From contig NC_012587.1 in NCBI RefSeq assembly GCF_000018545.1, positions 62,001-126,000 on the forward strand: DNA of 64,000 nt. The letters run 5' to 3'. Positions 1 through 9,653 of this stretch are shown here, one piece after another. The position numbers were made by a program, and so were the translations under genes. Numbering within the stretch: the stretch's first letter is position 1; each line of letters opens with the position of its first letter. This stretch comes from Sinorhizobium fredii NGR234. Lineage in GTDB: Bacteria > Pseudomonadota > Alphaproteobacteria > Rhizobiales > Rhizobiaceae. The notes under the pieces were generated by a model, which was not told the origin of the DNA, searched no databases, and saw only the letters and a list, made by a program, of their open reading frames with translations.

Positions 1-516
1 ATGGACAAGGGCCTTGATACCGGCCCTGTTGCCCTGACGAAGACCGTGCCGATCGGCGAGACGATGACGGCCGGCGAACTGCACGACAAGCTGATGCATG
101 CCGGGGCAGCGCTGATGAAGGAAGCCATGGTGAAGCTCGAGCTGGGCGAACTGCCGCTGACGCCGCAGCCGCAAGAAGGTGTTCTCTACGCTGCCAAGAT
201 TTCGAAGGACGAGACGCGGATCGATTTCACCAAGCCGGCGGCCGACGTACACAACCATATCCGCGGACTCGCGCCCTTTCCCGGCGCCTGGTTCGAACTC
301 GAGACCGCCGGGCGGACGGAGCGGATCAAGGTGCTTGGCTCGGAGCCTGCGGCAGGGGCCGGTGCGCCCGGCACGATCCTGGACGATGCCCTGACGATCG
401 CCTGCGGCGACGGGGCGGTTCGACCGACCCGCCTGCAGCGCGCCGGCGGCAAGCCGCTTGCTACGCCTGACTTCCTGCGCGGCTCGCCGATTGCCGCCGG
501 CACGAGGATTTGCTGA
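1..516 (+). CDS. fmt: Methionyl-tRNA formyltransferase, C-terminal part (cut by window edge)
   Basis: This enzyme formylates initiator Met-tRNA in the cytoplasm. The frame is open from base 1, and the first ATG is an internal methionine of the [10 protein letters not shown] stretch, which lies about midway in the roughly 310-residue protein. The visible 171 residues hold the end of the formyl-transfer domain and the C-terminal tRNA-binding domain ([13 protein letters not shown], then [11 protein letters not shown]). The stop overlaps the truA start by one base (TGATG), so the two are probably translationally coupled. The fmt-truA order is common in Rhizobiales; def normally lies upstream, outside this window. 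Confidence 0.95.
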   Translation: MDKGLDTGPVALTKTVPIGETMTAGELHDKLMHAGAALMKEAMVKLELGELPLTPQPQEGVLYAAKISKDETRIDFTKPAADVHNHIRGLAPFPGAWFELETAGRTERIKVLGSEPAAGAGAPGTILDDALTIACGDGAVRPTRLQRAGGKPLATPDFLRGSPIAAGTRIC

Positions 517-1259
517 TGCCGCGCTATCGCCTGACCGTCGAGTATGACGGTTCCGACTATGTCGGCTGGCAGCGGCAGGAGAACGGCCCCTCCGTGCAAG
601 GGGCGATCGAGAAAGCGGTCCTGTCCCTGACCGGCGAGACGGTGTCGATCCGCGGCGCGGGCCGTACCGATTCCGGCGTTCACGCGATGGGCCAGGTGGC
701 GCATCTCGACCTGACGCGCGAATGGAAGACGCACACGCTGCGCAACGCGCTGAACGCCCACCTTGCCCTTGCCGCAGAGCGCGTCTCGATTCTCGATGCG
801 GCGGAAGTGCCGCCGGAATTCGACGCGCGCTTTTCGGCGATCCGCAGGCACTACCTGTATCGGATCATCTCCCGCCGCTCGCCGCTGGCGCTCGAGGCGC
901 GGCGCGCCTGGTGGGTGCCGAAGACACTCGACCATGAGGCAATGCACGAAGCGGCGCAACATCTCGTTGGCCACCACGATTTCACGACGTTTCGCTCCGC
1001 CCATTGCCAGGCGAACAGCCCGCTGCGCACCATCGATCGGCTGGACGTGACGCGCAGCGGCGAACTGATCGAGATCCGCGCGACGGCGCAGAGCTTCCTG
1101 CACAACCAGATCCGCTCCTTTGCCGGCTCCCTGAAGCTGGTCGGCGAAGGCAAGTGGACGCCGGACGACCTGAAGACGGCGCTAGAGGCGCGCGACCGCA
1201 AGGCCTGTGGACCGGTCGCCCCGCCGGAAGGTCTATTTTTCATGCAGGTGGATTACTGA
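516..1259 (+). CDS. truA: tRNA pseudouridine(38-40) synthase TruA
   Basis: TruA isomerises uridines 38-40 in the tRNA anticodon arm. The 247-residue protein opens [19 protein letters not shown] and carries the family motif GRTDSGVHA at about residues 49-57, with catalytic Asp52. The ATG at 516 is preferred over a TTG six bases upstream because the protein then begins at the usual place, and a GAGG lies just ahead of it inside fmt. The gene overlaps the fmt stop and ends 13 bases before the convergent membrane protein gene, with no clear terminator between them. Confidence 0.97.
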   Translation: MPRYRLTVEYDGSDYVGWQRQENGPSVQGAIEKAVLSLTGETVSIRGAGRTDSGVHAMGQVAHLDLTREWKTHTLRNALNAHLALAAERVSILDAAEVPPEFDARFSAIRRHYLYRIISRRSPLALEARRAWWVPKTLDHEAMHEAAQHLVGHHDFTTFRSAHCQANSPLRTIDRLDVTRSGELIEIRATAQSFLHNQIRSFAGSLKLVGEGKWTPDDLKTALEARDRKACGPVAPPEGLFFMQVDY

Positions 1260-1272
1260 CCGCTCGGCTGTC

Positions 1273-1869
1273 TCAGCCGGGGATCAGGCCGAAGAAGTGC
1301 TGAAGATATTGTGCGAGCATCATCGACGGCAGCAGGTATAGGGCCGTCAGCGCCGAAGCGAGCAGGTTCTGGTTGCCGGTTATCGTGCGCAGCAATCGGA
1401 ACAGCAGGACGACGCCGGCAACAAGGACGATCAGCGACAAGAGAGCCGTGAGCTGATGGCCTCCACGGGCCAGCAGGAGGAGCGCAGCCGGAATTGCCAT
1501 GGCATAGGAAAGAGGCACCGAGAGCCAGTTCGTGGTGACGATCACCGGCACGACCAGTGGGCCGAATCCGAGGGGGCGCGAAAGAGCGGCGACCAGCACG
1601 ATCGGCAGCAGCCAGCTGACGAGATCGACGACGAGCAGTTTTAGGAAAAAGCCGATGCCGACGGTCGTGCCGCTCGGCATCGCCGAAAGATAATAGAGCC
1701 GCCAGGAGGCCCAGGACACGGCCATGGCCGGCAGCGACCAGAGGATCGCCGCGAAGGAGCGCCACAGGCCGCCTTCACTGATATCCAACCAGTTGTAACC
1801 GTCGCGGTTTCCCTGGATCAGCAGCCAGAGCCCCTTGATATAGGCGAGAACCTCGTCAAGCAGCGGCAT
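1273..1869 (-). CDS. Small polytopic membrane protein of unknown function
   Basis: This 198-residue protein is dominated by hydrophobic stretches, about five likely membrane segments, for example around residues 38-60, 72-95 and 140-160. It has no recognisable catalytic motif. A Yip1-like fold is possible but cannot be shown by eye. Its ATG lies inside the 3' end of dapE (14-base overlap), so it is almost certainly cotranslated with dapE. Membrane proteins in this position next to dapE recur in rhizobia, and their function is not known to me. Confidence 0.85.
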   Translation of the reverse strand: MPLLDEVLAYIKGLWLLIQGNRDGYNWLDISEGGLWRSFAAILWSLPAMAVSWASWRLYYLSAMPSGTTVGIGFFLKLLVVDLVSWLLPIVLVAALSRPLGFGPLVVPVIVTTNWLSVPLSYAMAIPAALLLLARGGHQLTALLSLIVLVAGVVLLFRLLRTITGNQNLLASALTALYLLPSMMLAQYLQHFFGLIPG

Positions 1870-3049
1870 GGCCGAACCAGCGGGCGACGAAGGCTTCGTA
1901 GATCCCGGTCAGGGTTTCGAGATCGGCGATGGCGACACGCTCGTCGACCATGTGCATCGTCTGGCCGACGAGGCCGAATTCGACCACCGGGCAATAGTCC
2001 TTGATGAAGCGGGCGTCCGACGTGCCGCCGGTGGTGGAGAGCTTCGGCTGGCGCCCGGTCACGGCTTCGACTGCGCCGGAAAGCGAATCGATCAACGCAT
2101 TGTTGCGCGTCAGGAAGACGTGGCTCGGCCGCTCGTTCCAGACGATGTCGTACTTGACCGGCTGCCGACCGGGACGCAGCGTTTCGTCCTTCGCGGCGCG
2201 GTCGAGACGCGCGACGATCTCCGCCTTCAGGCTTTCGGCCGTCCAGTGATCGTTGAAGCGGATGTTGAAGGCGGCGCTCGCCCTGGCCGGAATGACGTTG
2301 ACGGCGGCATTGCCGACGTCGATCGTCGTGACCTCCAGATTGGATGGCTGGAAGGTGTCGGTGCCAGCGTCGAAGGCCGAGTCCATCAGGGCTTGCGTGA
2401 GCTGCAGAATGCCGCGCACCGGATTGTCGGCGAGGTGCGGATAGGCGGCGTGGCCCTGCACGCCATGCACGGTGATCCGGCCGGACAGCGAGCCGCGCCG
2501 GCCGATCTTGATCATGTCGCCGAGGCTCTCCGGATTGGTCGGCTCGCCGACAAGGCAGGCGTCCCAGCGTTCGCCTTTTTGGGCGGCCCATTCGAGCAGC
2601 TTCACCGTGCCGTTGATCGCCGGACCTTCCTCGTCGCCGGTGATCAGGAAGGAGATCGAGCCCTTCGGGCGGCCATGCTTCTCGATGTGGCGGGCCACAG
2701 CCGCCACGAAGCAGGCAATGCCGCCCTTCATGTCGACGGCACCGCGCCCGTACATTTCGCCGCGGGCGATCGCGGCAGAGAACGGCGGATGGGACCAGGC
2801 GGCTTCGTCGCCGACCGGCACGACATCCGTATGGCCAGCGAACATCAGATGCGGTCCTTCGGCGCCGAGCCGGGCATAGAGGTTCTCGATATCCGGCGTG
2901 CCTGCCTCCTTCGCCACGACCCGATCGACCGAGAACCCGAGCGGCGCCAGCATCGCTTCCAGAGCGGTAAGCGCACCGCCTTCGGCCGGGGTGACCGAGG
3001 GGCAACGGATGAGGGCAGCGAGATTGGAGATCGGATCGGTGGGGAACAT
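1856..3049 (-). CDS. dapE: Succinyl-diaminopimelate desuccinylase
   Basis: DapE hydrolyses N-succinyl-LL-diaminopimelate in lysine and peptidoglycan precursor synthesis, using two zinc ions. The 397-residue protein has the M20 metallopeptidase layout: GHTDVVP at 72-78 (metal ligand His73, Asp75), the bridging Asp106 in GAVDMKGG, and the catalytic/metal pair Glu140-Glu141 in GDEEGPA. The frame stays open upstream to 3619 without homology because it runs antisense inside the RND gene, so the ATG at 3049 ([10 protein letters not shown]) is taken as the start. dapD, two steps earlier in the pathway, is 9 kb away in this window. Confidence 0.96.
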   Translation of the reverse strand: MFPTDPISNLAALIRCPSVTPAEGGALTALEAMLAPLGFSVDRVVAKEAGTPDIENLYARLGAEGPHLMFAGHTDVVPVGDEAAWSHPPFSAAIARGEMYGRGAVDMKGGIACFVAAVARHIEKHGRPKGSISFLITGDEEGPAINGTVKLLEWAAQKGERWDACLVGEPTNPESLGDMIKIGRRGSLSGRITVHGVQGHAAYPHLADNPVRGILQLTQALMDSAFDAGTDTFQPSNLEVTTIDVGNAAVNVIPARASAAFNIRFNDHWTAESLKAEIVARLDRAAKDETLRPGRQPVKYDIVWNERPSHVFLTRNNALIDSLSGAVEAVTGRQPKLSTTGGTSDARFIKDYCPVVEFGLVGQTMHMVDERVAIADLETLTGIYEAFVARWFGHAAA

Positions 3050-3204
3050 CGAGCGGAATGCCTGCGGGAAGCCGGTGGGCCAAGGAACTGAGATTGCTGG
3101 TTTATCCGATCGGTCCCCGGCTGTCACGCCCGATGAGACGGCGAGGCACCCGGAAACGGCAACGGGCCGGACGATGGCCCGGCCCGTTGGATGTCGATTC
3201 CAGG

Positions 3205-6200
3205 TTATTCGCCGGGGGCGAGATGCGGCGCTTCGATATGGCCTCCCGCGTGTTTCAGCGGCCGCTCGCCGGAGAGCTTGCGGATCAGCACATAGAAGAC
3301 CGGGGTCATGAAGATGCCGAAGGCGGTGACACCGATCATGCCGGCAAAGACCGCGACACCCATGGCCGAGCGCATTTCCGCACCGGCGCCGGTCGAGGTG
3401 ACGAGCGGCACGACGCCCATGATGAAGGCCATCGAGGTCATCAGGATCGGCCTCAGGCGCAGTCGGCTCGCCTCGATCGCGGCGCTGACGGCGCTGCTGC
3501 CCGACAGCTCGAGCTCGCGGGCGAACTCGACGATCAGGATGGCGTTCTTCGCCGAAAGGCCGACAAGCACGATCAGGCCGATCTGCGTGAAGACGTTGTT
3601 GTCGCCGCCGGTCAACCACACGCCGGTGAGCGCCGCCATGATGCCCATCGGCACGATCAGGATGATCGAGATCGGTAAGAGCAGGCTCTCATACTGGGCC
3701 GCCAGCACCAGATAGACGAGCAGCAGCGCCAGCGGGAAGATCAGCACGCCCGAATTGCCGGCAAGGATCTGCTGGTAGGTCAGGTCCGTCCATTCGTAGC
3801 TGATGCCGGGCGGCAGCGTCTCGGCGGCGATCCGCTCTATTGCCTCCTGCGCCTGGCCGGACGAGAAGCCCGGTGCCGGCCCGCCATTGATGTCGGCGGC
3901 GAGGAAGCCGTTGTAGCGGATCGCTCTTTCGGCGCCGACCGTCTGCTCGACCGTCAGAAGCGCCGACAGCGGGATCATCTCGCCAGACTGCGAACGGACC
4001 TTCAGCTTGCCGATGTCGTCGGCATGGCTGCGGTAGTTCGCATCCGCCTGGATGCGCACGCTGTAGGTACGGCCGAAGGCGTTGAAGTCGTTGACGTAGA
4101 GCGAGCCGAGATAGATCTGCAGCGTCTCGAACACGTCGGTGACGGCAACGCCGAGCTGGCGCGCCTTGACGCGGTCGAGGTCGGCATAGAGCTGCGGCAC
4201 GTTGATCTGGTAGCTCGAATAGAGCCCGGCCAGCTCCGGCGTCTGGGCGGCCTGTGCCAGGAAGGCCTTGGCCGCATCGTCGAGCGCCCGGTAACCGAGG
4301 CCGTTCTTGTCTTCGATCTGCAGCTTGAAGCCGCCGGTCGTGCCGAGGCCCTGGACGGGCGGCGGCGGGAACATGGCGATGAAGGCGTCCTGGATGGCGC
4401 CGAACTCCTGGTTCAGCTGCATGGCGATCGCTCCGCCCGAGAGTTCCGGCGTCGTGCGCTCCTCGAACGGCTTCAGCGACACGAAGACGATGCCGGAGTT
4501 CGACGAGTTGGTGAAGCCGTTGATCGACAGGCCCGGGAAGGCGATGGCGTGCTCGACGCCAGGATGCTTCAGCGCGATGTCGCTCATCCGCCGGATGACG
4601 TCTTCCGAGCGGTCGAGCGTCGCCGCATCCGGCAATTGCGCGAAACCGATCAGGTACTGCTTGTCCTGAGCCGGCACGAAGCCGCCGGGGACGGAGCGGA
4701 ACAGCGCGAAGGTGACGCCGAGGAGGATGACATAGAGGCCCATGATCAGCGACTTGCGCGTCAGGATGCCGCCAACGCCGCGGCTATAGGCTTCCGAGCT
4801 TGCTCCGAAGAAGCGGTTGAAGCCGCGGAAGAACCAGCTGAACAGCGCGTCCATGATGCGCGTCAGGCTGTCCTTCGGCGCGTGATGGTCCTTCAGGAGA
4901 AGGGCGGCTAGCGCCGGCGACAGCGTCAGTGAGTTGAAGGCGGAGATCACCGTCGAGATTGCGATGGTGAGCGCGAACTGGCGGTAGAACTGGCCGGTCA
5001 GCCCGGTGATGAAGGCAAGCGGCACGAAGACGGCGACGAGCACCAGCGCGATCGCGATGATCGGGCCGGAGACCTCCTGCATGGCGCGATAAGTCGCCTG
5101 CACCGGCGAAAGGCCCTGCGCGATGTTGCGTTCTACGTTTTCCACGACGACGATCGCGTCATCGACGACGATGCCGATCGCCAGCACCAGGCCGAAGAGG
5201 CTCAGCGCATTGATCGAGAAGCCGAAGACATACATCACCGCGAAGGTGCCGACGATCGAGACGGGAACCGCGACGAGCGGGATGATCGAGGCGCGCCAGG
5301 TCTGCAGGAAGACGATGACGACGAGAACCACCAGAGCGATCGCTTCGAGAAGCGTGTGAACGACCGACTCGATCGACGCCCGGACGAACTGCGTCGTGTC
5401 ATAGACGATCTCGTAGTCGACGCCCTCCGGCATGGTCTGCTTCAGCTCGGCCATCGCCTTGTGGATGTTCTCGGAGATCTGGATGGCGTTCGATCCGGGT
5501 GCCTGGAAGACGCCCATGCCGACGGCGGCCTTGTTGTCGAGCAGCGAGCGCAGCGAATAGTCCGCGGCGCCCATCTCGACACGCGCGACGTCGCCGAGGC
5601 GGGTAATCTCGCCGTTTTCGCCGGACTTGACGACGATCTCGGCAAAGTCCTCCGGCGTCCTCAGCCGTCCCTGGGCATTGACGGAAAGCTGCAGGTCGAG
5701 GCCGGCAACGGACGGCGAGGCACCGATGACGCCGGCCGCCGCCTGGACGTTCTGGCCGCGGATCGCATTGGCGATGTCGCTGGCGGCAAGACCGCGCTCG
5801 GCCGCCTTCTCCGGGTCGATCCAGACGCGCATCGAATAGTCGCCGCCGCCGAAGATCTGCACCTGGCCGACGCCCTCGACGCGGGCCAGCCGGTCCTTGA
5901 CGTTCAAGACCCCGTAGTTGCGCAGGTAGTTGATGTCATATTGGCCGTTCGGCGAGATGAGGTGCACGACGAGCGTCAGGTCGGGCGAGCTCTTCACCGT
6001 GGTGACGCCGAGGCGGCGCACCTCTTCCGGCAGGCGCGGTTCGGCCTGTGCAACGCGGTTCTGCACCAGCTGCTGGGCCTGGTCCGGGTCGGTGCCGAGC
6101 TCGAAGGTGACGGTCAGCGTCATCAGGCCGTCGGCGGTCGCCTGGCTCTGCATGTAGAGCATGCCTTCGACGCCGTTGATCTGCTCTTCGAGCGGGGTCG

Positions 6201-6390
6201 CGACGGTTTCGGCGATGACGGACGGGTTGGCGCCCGGATATTGGGCGCGCACGACGATCTGCGGCGGCACGACCTCCGGATATTCGGAGATCGGCAGACC
6301 GGTCATGCCGATCAGGCCGGCGACGAAGATCAGCACGGAGAGAACGCCCGCGAAGACCGGGCGATCGACGAAAAAGCGAGAGAAGTTCAT
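3205..6390 (-). CDS. RND multidrug efflux transporter (MexF/BepG-like, HAE-1 family)
   Basis: This is the inner-membrane proton/drug antiporter of a tripartite pump. At 1061 residues it has the usual HAE-1 length. It begins [18 protein letters not shown] and shows the conserved porter start [12 protein letters not shown], then the TM4 proton-relay pair in [16 protein letters not shown], and two halves each made of a membrane block plus a periplasmic domain. The N-terminal sequence is closest to the MexF type. The start has an AAGGGGGA ribosome site. The adaptor gene lies 124 bases upstream on the same strand. No outer-membrane channel gene is present, so the pump probably borrows a TolC/BepC homologue encoded elsewhere. 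Confidence 0.95.
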   Translation of the reverse strand: MNFSRFFVDRPVFAGVLSVLIFVAGLIGMTGLPISEYPEVVPPQIVVRAQYPGANPSVIAETVATPLEEQINGVEGMLYMQSQATADGLMTLTVTFELGTDPDQAQQLVQNRVAQAEPRLPEEVRRLGVTTVKSSPDLTLVVHLISPNGQYDINYLRNYGVLNVKDRLARVEGVGQVQIFGGGDYSMRVWIDPEKAAERGLAASDIANAIRGQNVQAAAGVIGASPSVAGLDLQLSVNAQGRLRTPEDFAEIVVKSGENGEITRLGDVARVEMGAADYSLRSLLDNKAAVGMGVFQAPGSNAIQISENIHKAMAELKQTMPEGVDYEIVYDTTQFVRASIESVVHTLLEAIALVVLVVIVFLQTWRASIIPLVAVPVSIVGTFAVMYVFGFSINALSLFGLVLAIGIVVDDAIVVVENVERNIAQGLSPVQATYRAMQEVSGPIIAIALVLVAVFVPLAFITGLTGQFYRQFALTIAISTVISAFNSLTLSPALAALLLKDHHAPKDSLTRIMDALFSWFFRGFNRFFGASSEAYSRGVGGILTRKSLIMGLYVILLGVTFALFRSVPGGFVPAQDKQYLIGFAQLPDAATLDRSEDVIRRMSDIALKHPGVEHAIAFPGLSINGFTNSSNSGIVFVSLKPFEERTTPELSGGAIAMQLNQEFGAIQDAFIAMFPPPPVQGLGTTGGFKLQIEDKNGLGYRALDDAAKAFLAQAAQTPELAGLYSSYQINVPQLYADLDRVKARQLGVAVTDVFETLQIYLGSLYVNDFNAFGRTYSVRIQADANYRSHADDIGKLKVRSQSGEMIPLSALLTVEQTVGAERAIRYNGFLAADINGGPAPGFSSGQAQEAIERIAAETLPPGISYEWTDLTYQQILAGNSGVLIFPLALLLVYLVLAAQYESLLLPISIILIVPMGIMAALTGVWLTGGDNNVFTQIGLIVLVGLSAKNAILIVEFARELELSGSSAVSAAIEASRLRLRPILMTSMAFIMGVVPLVTSTGAGAEMRSAMGVAVFAGMIGVTAFGIFMTPVFYVLIRKLSGERPLKHAGGHIEAPHLAPGE

Positions 6391-6514
6391 AACGATCCCC
6401 CTTGGGAACTTCAGGCAAACAAAGGGGCGTCTGCGGCGGAAGTGTCCGCCGCGCGCCGATTGATGCCGTTGGATGTCTTGGCTCCGCCTCTCCGGGAGGC
6501 AGGGCGCGCCTTGT

Positions 6515-7720
6515 CTATGGTTTGGCGATCGAGGCAGTTGCCTGCTCGGCCGGCTGCGGCGCGACGACGACGCCGGGGCGCACCCGCTGCAGGCCGTTGA
6601 CGACGATGCTCTCGCCGGGCTTCAGGCCGCTTTCGACGATCCGCATGCCGTCAGACGTCGGGCCGAGGGTCACCTGCCGGTATTCGACCTTGTTGTCCGA
6701 GCCGACGACCAGCACGAATTTCTTGTCCTGGTCGGAGCCGATGGCACGGTCGCTGATCACCAGTTTCTCCGCCGGCGCCGGATCGCCGATACGGATCCGT
6801 ACGAACTGCCCCGGGATAAGCCGGCCATCAGGATTTTCCAGCGCCGCCCGGACACGGATGGTGCCGGTTGCCGCATCCACCTCGTTGTTGATCAACTGGA
6901 TATGGCCGCTGATCGGCGTGCCCTCGTCTGCGGCCGTGCCGATCTCAACCGGAATGCGCTCGATCGAATCGGCGCCGGCCGAAGCGGAGAGCTTGGCGAG
7001 CGCCGCTGCGACGACTTCCTCGTTGACGTTGAAGCTCGCATAGATCGGGTCGACCGAAACCAGCGTGGTCAGCACCGGCGAGGCGGAGCCCGCCGCGACC
7101 AGGTTGCCGGCAGTTACCTCAAGCCTGCCGGCGCGTCCGGCGATCGGAGCGCGCACCTCGGTATAGCCGAGGTCGAGGCGGGCGGAGCGCAGCGCCGCCT
7201 TGGCCGAACGGACATTCGCCTGCGCCTCGTCATAGGCACTCGACCGCTGGTCGACGCCGCTCTGCGGGATGGCGCTGGTGCTGACCAGCTTGCGGGCGCG
7301 GTCGAGCTCGGTCTTGGCGAGCGCCACCCGCGCCTCGGCCGCGGCGACCTCGGCCTCGGCCCGCTCGACGGCGGCCGCATAGGGCTCGGGGTCGATGGTG
7401 ACGAGCAGGTCGCCCTTTTCGACGAGCGCCCCCTCGCGGAAATGGGCGCTGAGGATCGCGCCGCCGACGCGGGGGCGAACCTCGACCCGCTCGATCGCCT
7501 CGAGCCGGCCCGAGAAGCTCTCCCAGGTGGTGATCCGGCGCGTCTCCGCCTTGGCGACGGAAACCGGAACGGCGGGCGGGGCGGCCGGCGACGCTTCGGT
7601 CGCCGCGTCAGCCTTTAGGTGAGCGGGGAGGCCGAGAAGGACGGCCCCTCCGCCGGCGACGGACAATAGAATGCTGAGGCCGGCGCCCCACAGGGCGCGG
7701 CGAGTAACGCTCGACGTCAT
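6515..7720 (-). CDS. RND efflux periplasmic adaptor (membrane fusion protein)
   Basis: The adaptor joins the RND pump to an outer-membrane channel. The 401-residue protein has an N-terminal signal or anchor (RRALWGAGLSILLSVAGGGAV), a split lipoyl domain (VRPRVGGAILSAHFREGALV ... LDLGYTEVRAPIAGRAG) around an alpha-helical coiled hairpin rich in Ala/Glu/Arg, then beta-barrel and membrane-proximal domains. The frame is open to 7939, but the ATG at 7720 has an ideal AGGAGAGACC site and starts directly before the signal sequence. It lies 40 bases downstream of the hydrolase-like gene and upstream of the pump gene: one probable operon. Confidence 0.95.
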   Translation of the reverse strand: MTSSVTRRALWGAGLSILLSVAGGGAVLLGLPAHLKADAATEASPAAPPAVPVSVAKAETRRITTWESFSGRLEAIERVEVRPRVGGAILSAHFREGALVEKGDLLVTIDPEPYAAAVERAEAEVAAAEARVALAKTELDRARKLVSTSAIPQSGVDQRSSAYDEAQANVRSAKAALRSARLDLGYTEVRAPIAGRAGRLEVTAGNLVAAGSASPVLTTLVSVDPIYASFNVNEEVVAAALAKLSASAGADSIERIPVEIGTAADEGTPISGHIQLINNEVDAATGTIRVRAALENPDGRLIPGQFVRIRIGDPAPAEKLVISDRAIGSDQDKKFVLVVGSDNKVEYRQVTLGPTSDGMRIVESGLKPGESIVVNGLQRVRPGVVVAPQPAEQATASIAKP

Positions 7721-7760
7721 GGTCTCTCCTTGCCGGTTGGGGGCCGGCTCCAATCTATGC

Positions 7761-8576
7761 TTACTTCTGTGTGGCCTTCGCTCCCGCCTTCTGGAAGAAG
7801 CGGGAGAAAATGCCGGATATGGTTTCTTCCTGCGCGGGCCAGCTTTCCTGAGCCGCGGCATTGGCCGGGATCCAGGCGGCACGGCCGGGCAGCACGTGCA
7901 TTTCCACAGGAACACCGGCTTCCCGAAGGCGCTCGGCATAGGCTTTGGCTTCGTCGCGCATCGGACATTCCTCGCTGGTGATGACGAGGGCCGGAACGAG
8001 ACCGCCGAGCCGGGTGCAATGGCCCGGCGCCGCGTAAGGGTGGGTCAGGCCGCGGCCTTCGCCGAGATATTGCTGCCAGCCCTCGGCAATCGACTGTACC
8101 GAGCCCTGCGGACAGAACTTGCGGAACGACGGCGTCGCCAGACAAGGGTCCAGCAGCGGCGACAGCAGGATCTGCCCCTTGAGGTCGGTCAGAAACTGGT
8201 CCCGCGCCATCAGTGCCAGGCCGGCGGCGAGGTTGCCGCCCGCCTCTTCGCCGGCGACGAACAGCAGCGACTTCTTGTGCGCAAACTGCGGGCAGCGGCT
8301 GCGCATCGAAGCCAGCATCGCATAGGCGGCGTCGAGCGCTGCCGGAAACGGGTTGAGGCATGCCGACGGATATTCCGGCGAGATGACGACGGCGCCGGCA
8401 GCGGCGAGTGCATTGGCGACCTTCTCTCCGGCCGCGACAGAATCTCCCGTGAAGCTTCCACCGTGCAGATGCAATACGACCGGCGGCGGTACGAGCAACG
8501 ACGCACCCTTGTAGACGCGCGCGCTGCACGAGCCCTGGCCCGTCTGCATCGTCTCCTCGGTAAAATGCGTGTCCAT
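7761..8576 (-). CDS. Alpha/beta-hydrolase fold protein (HSL/acetylesterase-like) lacking the catalytic triad
   Basis: This 271-residue protein follows the hormone-sensitive-lipase family: an oxyanion-hole motif HLHGGSF at 36-42, the nucleophile-elbow region and a C-terminal DPLRD-like segment. The elbow, normally G-D-S-A-G-G, reads G-E-E-A-G-G, so the serine is Glu111. The acid position of DPLRD is Cys204 (ECPMRD), and the position of the final histidine is Ala234 (PGRAAW). All three triad residues are therefore replaced, yet the frame is intact, which suggests a binding or scaffold role rather than a decaying esterase. ATG 8576 is chosen over an upstream TTG because GAGG lies 7 bases before it. 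It is first gene of the efflux operon, divergent from a LysR regulator. Confidence 0.85.
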   Translation of the reverse strand: MDTHFTEETMQTGQGSCSARVYKGASLLVPPPVVLHLHGGSFTGDSVAAGEKVANALAAAGAVVISPEYPSACLNPFPAALDAAYAMLASMRSRCPQFAHKKSLLFVAGEEAGGNLAAGLALMARDQFLTDLKGQILLSPLLDPCLATPSFRKFCPQGSVQSIAEGWQQYLGEGRGLTHPYAAPGHCTRLGGLVPALVITSEECPMRDEAKAYAERLREAGVPVEMHVLPGRAAWIPANAAAQESWPAQEETISGIFSRFFQKAGAKATQK

Positions 8577-8654
8577 CTCTTGCCTCGACAAAGGGTGAAT
8601 CCCTAGATGAGGGACGACCCGCGACGATCACATCCTAACATTGTCTTTTGCTTG

Positions 8655-8685
8655 GAATAGTCCGCGGGTTTTGATTACACTATTC
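8655..8685. promoter_or_regulatory. Inverted repeat GAATAGT-N17-ACTATTC in the hydrolase/lysR divergent promoter
   Basis: A perfect 7-bp inverted repeat with a 17-base spacer sits in the 136-base gap between the two divergent starts, 28 bases before the lysR ATG. LysR-type proteins usually bind dyads in such divergent gaps and control both sides. That this one is the binding site is inference from position and symmetry. Confidence 0.4.
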
Positions 8686-8712
8686 GGTATTTCGAACAAT
8701 CGGCTATTGAAA

Positions 8713-9624
8713 ATGGACCAGCTCACGGCCATGCGCGTGTTTCTTCGAGTGGTGGAGACCGGCAATTTCACCCGGGCTTCCGTCTCGCTCAACATGCCGA
8801 AGGCGACCGTCACCAATCTCATCCAGGGGTTGGAGGCGCATCTTCGTACCAAGCTTCTGAACCGCACGACGCGGCGGGTTCTGGTGACGCCGGACGGGGC
8901 ACTCTACTACGAACGCGCCGCCCGCCTGCTTTCCGATATCGACGAATTGGATGGCAGCCTGTCGAGCGCCCAGAGCCTGCCGAAGGGGCGGCTGCGTGTC
9001 GAAACGGCGAGTGCCTTCGCCAATCTGATCATCATTCCGGCATTGCCCGAATTTCAGGCGAAGTACCCGGACATACAGATCGATCTCGGCGTATCGGATC
9101 GCACGATCGACTATCTTGCCGAGAATGTCGATTGTGCAATCCGCGGCGGTACCTTGACGGACCAGTCGCTGATCGCCCGGCGCATCACGGAGATGAAATT
9201 CATCACCTGTGCCTCGCGGGACTTCCTCGAGAGGCACCCCATGCCGCAACATCCCTCCGACCTTGAAAAGAATACCCATGCCGTCGGCTACTTCCTGCCG
9301 AAGTCGGGGCAGCAGATGCGCTTCCAGTTCCGAAGGGGGAACGAGGAGATCGAGATCGATAGCCGCTATGCCGTGGCGGCAAACGAAGCGACGACCTATG
9401 TCGCGGCGGCGCGAGCGGGAATGGGCGTCATCCAGGCGCCGTTCTTCATGGTTCGCGACGACCTTCGCGCCGGTACCATGGTCCCGGTCCTGCCCGACTG
9501 GCAGGTCGATCCGATGCCGGTCTATCTGGTTTATCCGCCGAACCGGCATCTGAGCAGCCGGCTGCGCGTTTTTGCCGACTGGGTGGTGAAGGTGATCGCG
9601 CAGTCGCAGCTCGATGGCGCGTAG
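8713..9624 (+). CDS. LysR-family transcriptional regulator
   Basis: This 303-residue regulator starts [20 protein letters not shown], the typical LTTR winged-helix start, with the recognition helix in [29 protein letters not shown] (about residues 32-60). The effector-binding domain begins near [20 protein letters not shown]. The subgroup resembles the CrgA/DmlR-like regulators. It is transcribed away from the hydrolase-adaptor-pump operon and is the obvious candidate regulator of it. The ATG at 8713 gives the canonical N-terminus; upstream in-frame TTG codons run into the promoter region. Confidence 0.93.
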   Translation: MDQLTAMRVFLRVVETGNFTRASVSLNMPKATVTNLIQGLEAHLRTKLLNRTTRRVLVTPDGALYYERAARLLSDIDELDGSLSSAQSLPKGRLRVETASAFANLIIIPALPEFQAKYPDIQIDLGVSDRTIDYLAENVDCAIRGGTLTDQSLIARRITEMKFITCASRDFLERHPMPQHPSDLEKNTHAVGYFLPKSGQQMRFQFRRGNEEIEIDSRYAVAANEATTYVAAARAGMGVIQAPFFMVRDDLRAGTMVPVLPDWQVDPMPVYLVYPPNRHLSSRLRVFADWVVKVIAQSQLDGA

Positions 9625-9653
9625 CTCGAGGGCTTACTCGCCTGGATGATGGG

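Noticed and set aside
3050..3619. 190-codon N-terminal extension of dapE
   Set aside because: It runs antisense inside the RND gene, lacks M20-family similarity, and a normal DapE start exists at 3049.
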